Origin: Pseudomonadota bacterium
GTDB taxonomy: Bacteria > Pseudomonadota > Alphaproteobacteria > Parvibaculales > Parvibaculaceae
Reading direction: 5' to 3'
DNA length: 19,849 nucleotides
NCBI GenBank assembly: GCA_021780275.1
Contig: JAJXZC010000075.1
Span: 2,957 to 22,805, forward strand
Below the pieces are notes generated by a model that saw only the letters and a program-made list of their open reading frames with translations, did no database searches and was not told the DNA's origin. The position numbers and the translations under genes were made by a program. Shown piece by piece: positions 14,811-19,849 of this stretch (position 1 is the first letter of the stretch; every line of letters starts with the position of its first letter).

Positions 14811-15659
14811 ATGACTTACGTACGGACCGTGCAGTATCATGATAAGGCATATTTGGCAATTAAGGATATGGCCATCACGTTCGAAATAAAGCCGAGCCAA
14901 CAAATCAATATTTTGGAGCTTGCCGAGCGTCTCAATGTCAGCCAAACCCCCGTGCGCGAGGCTCTGAATCGCTTGTTCAACGAAAAACTCATTGCGCGCG
15001 GATCCGGGCGTGGGTTTTACGGGCGGACAATTGATGCACAGGAATATCAGGACCTTGTATATATGCGGGGGACTCTGGTCGCTGGAAGCGTGAGGCAGGT
15101 ATTCAAATCGACCTCGCCTCAGGCGCTTGACGACATCGTGGGTTATTGGCGCCGCCTGCACGATCCCGATCGCCGCCACGCCGAATCTACTCAGCCGCTT
15201 TACAGTAGAATTCTCCAGATAACCAACAATCGGGAAATTCTAGACGGACACAATCGGATCATGGAACGTATCTCGTATTTGTGGCAAGGCATCATCGCTC
15301 ACCAAGCAATGTCCAGCCGATATTTCTCATTTCAGGAGCGGCTTATCGACGCGATCGAGAATCGCGATCTGGCGGGTGTTGAATCCGCGATTGAGGACAC
15401 CGCAATGTTCGAAGCCGGTCTTGTCGGCGAACTCATAAGTCGTGTTCTGATACAGCTTTATAGTGTCGATCGGAGCAGACAAGAGATAATCCTGCGTGCG
15501 ACACCGCCCAATACAGCGTTCTATCAATCGGCGATCAACCAGGACCACGTTGCGAAACCTGGGAGATATCCATTTCCTGGGCTGGCCGGGATGGGATTGC
15601 GCGCTTCGGCCGAATTGGCCGGCACCGCCACAAAATCGAAGCGAGCGTCAGGCGTTTGA
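14811..15659 (+). CDS. GntR family transcriptional regulator (FCD-like, divergent ligand domain)
   Basis: This 282-residue protein starts at ATG 14811 behind AAGGAG (14799-14804), which decides against a GTG 13 codons upstream. The N-terminal winged helix contains QQINILELAERLNVSQTPVREALNRLFNEKLI (about 31-61) and a wing RGSGRGFYGRTI, typical of GntR. The C-terminal part is helical, like an FCD effector domain, but the metal-binding histidines normal there seem lost: LYSRILQITNN aligns with the usual FHxxL..asgN block with Tyr131 for His, and the later positions read QERLIDAI and EDTAMF. The last 50 residues or so form an extra, GC-richer tail (PFPGLAGMGLRASAELAG) not expected in the family, perhaps read-through into foreign DNA. 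Coding sequence is AT-rich compared with the polyketide genes. Confidence 0.82.
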   Translation: MTYVRTVQYHDKAYLAIKDMAITFEIKPSQQINILELAERLNVSQTPVREALNRLFNEKLIARGSGRGFYGRTIDAQEYQDLVYMRGTLVAGSVRQVFKSTSPQALDDIVGYWRRLHDPDRRHAESTQPLYSRILQITNNREILDGHNRIMERISYLWQGIIAHQAMSSRYFSFQERLIDAIENRDLAGVESAIEDTAMFEAGLVGELISRVLIQLYSVDRSRQEIILRATPPNTAFYQSAINQDHVAKPGRYPFPGLAGMGLRASAELAGTATKSKRASGV

Positions 15660-15955
15660 GTTGATGGTCCCGGCGGACCGTCAATCCGTTCGCTGTGGCA
15701 GCGGCACCAGCGGATTTACACTTCGATCCGCGCAGGGGTTTTGAAGAGATCACATTTGACGCAGCTGGCGCGGCGCGAAGAGTTCCGATGCGCCTTCGGA
15801 AAGTCGGAGGCGATTTTTTCATGATGCGCTCCGAGAAACATCCAGACGATTTCTGACTCATCCAATTTGGCAGGCCGGTGGTGCCTGATAGGAAAAGCCT
15901 GCGCGCGACAGCAGAAATATGATCAGGCGAGGAAATTTGATATCTGGAGATAACC
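15660..15955. other. Non-coding gap between convergent gntR and tniQ, possible gene remnant
   Basis: No complete gene is seen in these 296 bases. A plus-strand frame runs open from 15665 to a stop at 15854-15856 (about 63 codons, no start codon near its beginning) and reads like protein (LHFDPRRGFEEITFDAAG, then VGGDFFMMRSEKHPDDF). It may be the 3' remnant of a disrupted gene. An inverted copy of the transposon end (5'-TGTCG on the plus strand) was not found here, so the tni module does not seem to end in this gap. Confidence 0.45.
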
Positions 15956-16864
15956 TCAGTGACGCCGGCGCCACCGCACGGCGGAATAGGCGGATAAAAG
16001 CGTGGCAAGGGAGATCTTTGGCGGGGCGGCGACAGCGGGTTGGCGCCCAGCCGCGGCCAGAATCGCCTCGATTTCGTCGTTAAGGTCTATCAGGAACAGG
16101 GCGCGCTCGCGGGTCGACAGCGCGGTAAAGGCCGCCGATCGCGGCAGATCGCGCCGCACCGGCAGCCCGAGAACGGCTTTGCGCGCCGCGGCGTCTTCGG
16201 CGGTCAGGCCGAGGCCCAATTCGGCGAAGCTTTGCGCCGTCCGACGGGCCAGCGCGTGGACCCGCGGCGTCGCGGCGCGCCGCAGATCAAAGAGGCAATG
16301 CGCGCAAAAATGCTGGGGCGCCAGCGCCGTCTGATCGAACGGGACCAAGGCCTGTTGGCACGTGGGACAACGATCGATCAGCCGTCTGGCATGGCGCGGG
16401 CAGAAAATCGTCGTCGCCAGCCGCCAGGCGCGACGAAAATACGGTTGTTTGTCTTCGGCGAGGCAGGAAGGGCAGGCCTGCAGCCAGGTCGCCCGCCAGC
16501 GTCCGCTGCGGCGCGGCGGAACTGTCGTCCGCATCGGCAGCAGCAGCGCCGTCGCGCCGAAATCACGGTAGGACAGCTTGGCGATCGCCGCGGCGGCCAG
16601 TCCGGTTCGTCGCGCCAGCTGATCGAGAAGCGCGGCGGGCGGCGCCAGATCGAGTCGACCGGACCAGGCGCCGCCGCCCAATCCGAGCGCCGCTCCAAAC
16701 GCGCGGGGCGGCAAGCCATGGGCGAGCGCCAGCCGGTGCAGCCAGCTTGACAGCAGCTCGTCCGGCTCGGGTTGGACCGCTACCGGCCAGCGCTCCGACG
16801 CGCGCGCGGCGCGGCTTGGTTGGATTTCGATCGCGAACAGCGCACCGGCGATCGGCGCGCTCAC
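15956..16864 (-). CDS. tniQ: TniQ family transposition protein
   Basis: This 302-residue protein begins with the TniQ signature: QPEPDELLSSWLHRLALAHGLPPRAFG at about 31-57. Zinc-binding pairs follow in order: CPSC (131-134) with CPRH (155-158), then CPTC (166-169) with CAHC (187-190). TniQ/TnsD-type proteins recognise target DNA or link the target selector to the TniB/TnsC ATPase. Length is in the range of Tn5053-type and CRISPR-transposon TniQ rather than the longer TnsD of Tn7. The GTG start at 16864 overlaps the tniB stop (GTGA), so it is the last gene of a tniA-tniB-tniQ operon. No resolvase or Cas gene accompanies it in the window. A long arginine-rich C-terminus ends in RWRRRH. Confidence 0.88.
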   Translation of the reverse strand: MSAPIAGALFAIEIQPSRAARASERWPVAVQPEPDELLSSWLHRLALAHGLPPRAFGAALGLGGGAWSGRLDLAPPAALLDQLARRTGLAAAAIAKLSYRDFGATALLLPMRTTVPPRRSGRWRATWLQACPSCLAEDKQPYFRRAWRLATTIFCPRHARRLIDRCPTCQQALVPFDQTALAPQHFCAHCLFDLRRAATPRVHALARRTAQSFAELGLGLTAEDAAARKAVLGLPVRRDLPRSAAFTALSTRERALFLIDLNDEIEAILAAAGRQPAVAAPPKISLATLLSAYSAVRWRRRH

Positions 16865-17754
16865 AGCAGCGCTTCGCGTTGCGGCGCGCCCCTGCGGCGC
16901 GACAATGGAACGTAGTACAAATCCGCGATCATCGCCGCCGTGATCCGCTCGCCGCCGCCGCGCAAAGCCGAAATCGCCGCCTGGGTGACGATCGCGACGA
17001 TTTCGCCGATCAGTCCTTCGGACAGCGCAAAAATCGCCCGCGCGGTCGCCTCGCCGGAAAGGTTTGACGCCGCTCCAAGCGGAAAGGCCGCTTCGAGAGT
17101 GTCGAGCAGCGCCAAAAATTCCTCGGCGTAAGTCCAGCGCGGCACGGCGGCGAGGCCGAAGCGGCTGGCCATTTCTTGGGTCAAGGCGACATGGTCGTAA
17201 ACCGACACGTCGCCGACCAGCACCGGCGAAATGTCATAGTCCCGTCCGAGACGGCGCAGGGTCGCGAAAATCGCCTCGACGTCGCGGCTGCGCCCACGCA
17301 GGCAATTGTGGAATTCGTCGAAGATCAGGAGGCGCGGCCGCAATTGCCGAAACAGGCAATCGAGCTGTTCGGCCTTGGCCAGCGTGTCGCGCGATCTCGT
17401 CTGCGGCGCCTGCAAGGCCGACAGAATCCCGCCGTAGAAATTGAGCAGGCCGGCGCCCTCGCGGGTCTGCACGACGAGGACTCTCGGCTTTTCGTTATTG
17501 GCTTCCGCCTGCTTCAAATGGTTGAGCGCGAAGCGCTCGACAATCATGCTCTTGCCGTTGGCGGCGGGGCCGAGCAGCATCAGGCCGACCGTTCGCAGCG
17601 ACGGCGGCCGCGCGAGCAGATCGTCGAAGTTGCGATGCGCGGCGAGTGCTCGCTCATAGGCGATCCAGCGGGCGGCGCGAATGAAGGCGATCCGCTCGCT
17701 CGCCGGCCGCGCCAACCAGGGACGGACATGGTCGAAAAGATGCGCGCCGTTCAC
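16861..17754 (-). CDS. tniB: TniB family AAA ATPase, transposition regulator
   Basis: This 297-residue protein has Walker A GPAANGKS (62-69) and Walker B LLIFDEFHN (142-150), with a sensor-like strand PVLVGDVSVY at 177-186. It matches the TniB/TnsC family of AAA+ ATPases that coat target DNA and stimulate the DDE transposase. Start is GTG at 17754, overlapping the tniA stop (GTGA); the tniQ start overlaps its own stop in the same way, so the three proteins are translationally coupled. Length agrees with Tn5053/Tn402 TniB. All motifs needed for ATP hydrolysis are intact, pointing to an active or recently active element. Confidence 0.92.
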   Translation of the reverse strand: MNGAHLFDHVRPWLARPASERIAFIRAARWIAYERALAAHRNFDDLLARPPSLRTVGLMLLGPAANGKSMIVERFALNHLKQAEANNEKPRVLVVQTREGAGLLNFYGGILSALQAPQTRSRDTLAKAEQLDCLFRQLRPRLLIFDEFHNCLRGRSRDVEAIFATLRRLGRDYDISPVLVGDVSVYDHVALTQEMASRFGLAAVPRWTYAEEFLALLDTLEAAFPLGAASNLSGEATARAIFALSEGLIGEIVAIVTQAAISALRGGGERITAAMIADLYYVPLSRRRGAPQREALL

Positions 17755-19499
17755 CAGTCCTCCACCGGCAAAGCGCGTTTTTCGCGCGGGGGATGCTCCA
17801 GCGCGGCCGGCGCGTCCGGCGCCATCGCCCGATAGGGCTTGTCGGCGTTTTCGGCATGGGCGGAGCGGGCGGCCGCGCGGAGGGCGGATTTCGTCGCCGA
17901 TTTGGCGCGCAAGACATCGGCCGGCCGTTGCGCGGCGTCGGCGATCTCGCTGATCGCCCGCCGCAGCGCGACTTTCATCTCCGGCGTTTGACCCGTGGCG
18001 ACCCGCTGCGTCGCGCGGTTGCGCTTATGCTCCCACAAGGTGATAGGCTCCATCCTGCCGTCGCGCCGCGCCGCTGGCTGGAATAGTCCGGTGTGAGGAT
18101 GGCGCACATAGATATGGCTTACGTCGCGCGGATCGGCGCGCACCTCGAGCATACCGAGCCGGTCGCGCTCGGGGACCAGCTCGCCGAGCCAGGGCGCGTA
18201 GTAATCGAGCGCCTCGAAGCTGACGCCTTGCGGCGTCAAGCGGCGCTCGCCGCCCGGCAGGAAGGCGATCAGCACCTGCAACGGGTCGTAGGTGCGCCGC
18301 GGCAGTTCGGCGGATTGCGCCATCCATTCGCTCATCGGCGCGATCAGCGTCTTTTCGTTTTGACGCAAGTTGTGATCGAGGACCGCCAGCGCGACGCAAC
18401 GCTCGAGATCGGCGAAGGTCAGCCGCGCTTTCGCTTCCGAGGGATAGCCGTCGCGATCGGCGACCGATCGACCGGTGCGTCCGGGCAGGGCGCCAATGAC
18501 GCCGTTGAGCGCGCCGAGCAGTCGTTCGACCACTCCGCCCTGATGCACGTTGCCGCGATGCCGCGGGCGAATGGCTATGCCATACTCCTGGCAGCCACGC
18601 GCGAAAGCGCCGCCCTTGAATTCTTTGCCGCCATCGACCACGAGGGTCTCCGGCCGGCCGAACATCGGCCAGACGTAATCGGCCAATCCGCGCGAGGCGA
18701 GCCATGCGTCCTTCGGGCAGAGCGCTTGCGCCATGCAGAGCGCGACCGAGAGCGACTTCGGCTTCTCCAGGGTCAAGCAAAAGCCAATAATCGCTCGCGA
18801 AAAAACATCGACGAGCAGGGTGAGATAAGCTCGCCCGACGAACGTCCCGACGGCGTCGATGACCTCGACGAACTGGATGTCGGTCGGCGTATGATCGATC
18901 TGGCAGACGGCCAGCGGCCGCGCCGCCGAAATATAGCCCGGCCGGGCCTTGAAGCGGCGGACGTGCCTGGCGGTAGAAGTTCGCGCCTTGGCGATAGCCA
19001 GATCGTCAAATAGCAGGGCGATCCGCCGTTGCACGGAAACATAGGACGGCGGTCGTTGGCCCGCCGCAGCGCAGCGCGCCCTGATCTCGTCGACGATCGG
19101 CGCAAGCGGCGGCGCCTCGTTCACCATCCACTTTTCTTTGAGCGTCGCCGCGACGATCGCCTCGACGCCGGCGCTCAGACGCTTCGCCCGCAATCCGTGG
19201 CGGCGCGGCAGCAAAGTGGCGACCGTGCGCGAGGTGGCGTAGCGCTTCAGCAGATTATAGACTTGGCGCGTCGTCAGATTGAGTTCGGCGGCCGCTCGCG
19301 CGGTCAGAGCCCGCCTCGGGCCCGATCCATCCAACACCTTGTCGAGTTCGCGCGCCTGGCGCTTGGCCTCCGCCCAGACGCCGTCCCCAACCGCCGCCGT
19401 GCGGCCACGCAGGGCTCCTCTGCGTTTTGAACCAATCGCCAAAGGCCACCCGCCTGAATTGAAATCGCTAGCCAAAAACCATCGAACGATAGCGGCCAA
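17751..19499 (-). CDS. tniA: TniA family DDE transposase (Mu/TnsB-like)
   Basis: This protein of up to 582 residues has an N-terminal helix-turn-helix region (TARAAAELNLTTRQVYNLLKRY, about 66-87), the DDE integrase core and a Mu-type C-terminal beta-barrel (GVSFEALDYYAPWL, about 425-438). The catalytic triad is visible: Asp202 in QIDHTPTDIQ, Asp289 in VVDGGKEF, and Glu325 in GGVVERLLG, with 35 residues between the last two, the classical DD(35)E spacing. Start is uncertain: TTG at 19499 has no ribosome binding site and overlaps repeats of the transposon end, while TTG at 19442 (residue 20) is preceded by GGCGGGTGG and gives a more family-like N-terminus. It cuts and joins transposon ends, assisted by TniB and TniQ. 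Confidence 0.92.
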   Translation of the reverse strand: MAAIVRWFLASDFNSGGWPLAIGSKRRGALRGRTAAVGDGVWAEAKRQARELDKVLDGSGPRRALTARAAAELNLTTRQVYNLLKRYATSRTVATLLPRRHGLRAKRLSAGVEAIVAATLKEKWMVNEAPPLAPIVDEIRARCAAAGQRPPSYVSVQRRIALLFDDLAIAKARTSTARHVRRFKARPGYISAARPLAVCQIDHTPTDIQFVEVIDAVGTFVGRAYLTLLVDVFSRAIIGFCLTLEKPKSLSVALCMAQALCPKDAWLASRGLADYVWPMFGRPETLVVDGGKEFKGGAFARGCQEYGIAIRPRHRGNVHQGGVVERLLGALNGVIGALPGRTGRSVADRDGYPSEAKARLTFADLERCVALAVLDHNLRQNEKTLIAPMSEWMAQSAELPRRTYDPLQVLIAFLPGGERRLTPQGVSFEALDYYAPWLGELVPERDRLGMLEVRADPRDVSHIYVRHPHTGLFQPAARRDGRMEPITLWEHKRNRATQRVATGQTPEMKVALRRAISEIADAAQRPADVLRAKSATKSALRAAARSAHAENADKPYRAMAPDAPAALEHPPREKRALPVEDW

Positions 19500-19553
19500 A
19501 ACTCACGGATTGATGACGTGCCGCGCAATTGAAAAGAGGAAATAAAAGCGACA
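19438..19553 (-). mobile_element. Right terminal region of the tni transposon
   Basis: Read inward on the minus strand, the sequence from 19553 begins TGTCGCTTTTATTTCC, the TGTCG-type terminus common to Tn5053/Tn402-like elements. Inside it are repeats that may be transposase binding sites: AATTGAAA at 19527-19534 and 19457-19464, each preceded by a CCGC-containing block, and GCCAAA at 19438-19443, 19471-19476 and 19495-19500. The flanking gene fragment starts immediately outside. The expected 5-base target duplication would be CCTGG (19554-19558). The matching left end is not in the window as far as can be seen by eye. Confidence 0.6.
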
Positions 19554-19849
19554 CCTGGCGCAAGCCGAGGATTCGCTCGCCCGGCTCGACGAGCGGCTGC
19601 GCGCCAGTCCGATCCGGGAGGGGTGGGTTTCGCGCACGCATTTTTCCGACGCCTGCGCCTCGCTGTGGCTCGAGGGCGGGCTGGCGCATCTCGAGGATCT
19701 GGTGCTGCACGACGCCCAGATGGACGCCCGCGCCCCGACCGCGGAAATTATCCGCGCCGCCCTTGTGCTCGCCGCCCGCCGCCGGATTCTTGGCGCCGCG
19801 CCCGGCTGGGCGCTGTCGGCGGACGGCCTCGTCGCGCTCCGCAGCGGCA
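19554..19849 (+). pseudogene. RHE_PE00001-family (DUF1612-like) gene, 5'-truncated by transposon end
   Basis: The plus-strand frame from 19555 to the right edge reads LAQAEDSLARLDERLRASP, then REGWVSRTHFSDACASLWLEG, HLEDLVLHDAQMDARAPT and RRRILGAAPGWALSADGLVALRSG. This matches my recollection of the RHE_PE00001 family of rhizobial proteins (DUF1612 with an HTH part), whose N-terminus is about 20 residues longer. The frame has no start codon before the conserved segment and hits a stop (TAA at 19543) inside the transposon end, so the gene's beginning was separated by insertion. The reading frame continues past the right edge. Family role is unknown; a DNA-binding function is suggested by the HTH. 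Whether it is still expressed from another start cannot be told. Confidence 0.72.

Noticed and set aside
15535..16008. Minus-strand frame of 157 codons between gntR and tniQ
   Set aside because: It overlaps both flanking genes, is rich in Arg/Ser/Pro without motifs, and has no ribosome binding site.
18093..19013. Long plus-strand open frame opposite tniA
   Set aside because: It is antisense to the intact DDE transposase core and shows no domain; GC-rich DNA produces such shadow frames.
15956..19553. CRISPR-associated transposon
   Set aside because: TniQ is of suitable size, but no Cas gene, repeat array or atypical spacer is visible in the window; an unseen part of the element could still hold them.

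Overview
The window (about 60% G+C overall) reads as an accessory region of a Gram-negative bacterium, most likely an alphaproteobacterium of the Rhizobiales/Hyphomicrobiales type. The evidence is the codon and GC style, an RND efflux pump, and a truncated gene at the right edge resembling the rhizobial RHE_PE00001 (DUF1612-like) family. The organism assignment is inference. No rRNA, tRNA or CRISPR array was seen.

Left part (1-6016): a tightly packed plus-strand operon for an aromatic-type polyketide. In order it holds an FAD-dependent oxidoreductase related to flavin halogenases (cut by the left edge), a PF04199 putative cyclase, a small SRPBCC protein, a ketosynthase with an intact Cys-His-His triad (KS-alpha-like), a partner ketosynthase-fold protein lacking the triad (KS-beta/chain-length-factor-like), a SAM O-methyltransferase, and a second SRPBCC protein. 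The first four genes overlap by 4-8 bases and the next lies one base further on. This is the core logic of a type II polyketide synthase with cyclisation and tailoring, which is uncommon outside actinomycetes. No acyl carrier protein, malonyl transferase or ketoreductase is visible, so the cluster must continue to the left or borrow these functions.

Middle part (6017-12993): after a perfect 10-bp-stem terminator-like hairpin come a cytochrome P450 (probable tailoring oxygenase), a DHA1-type MFS exporter, an RND membrane-fusion protein and an RND pump. Two export routes next to the biosynthetic genes suggest product efflux and self-protection. No outer-membrane channel gene is present.

Regulatory block (12994-15659), visibly more AT-rich: a roughly 315-bp non-coding region ends in two adjacent palindromes, then an overlapping operon of a third SRPBCC protein (a paralogue of the one in the main operon), an EVE-domain protein and a MarR regulator, followed by a GntR-family regulator with its own repeat-rich upstream region.

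Right part (15956-19849): a minus-strand tniA-tniB-tniQ transposition module with intact catalytic motifs. Its right end appears to lie at 19553 (5'-TGTCG, reading inward). Just outside it is a 5'-truncated RHE_PE00001-like gene, so the element seems to have inserted about 20 codons into that gene. In Tn5053/Tn402-like elements tniA lies next to one end and cargo lies beyond tniQ. The polyketide/efflux/regulatory block sits where cargo would be, and no matching left end was found between tniQ and the cluster. The leading hypothesis is therefore that the polyketide cluster is cargo of a Tn5053/Tn7-like transposon; the left end needed to prove it lies outside the window.
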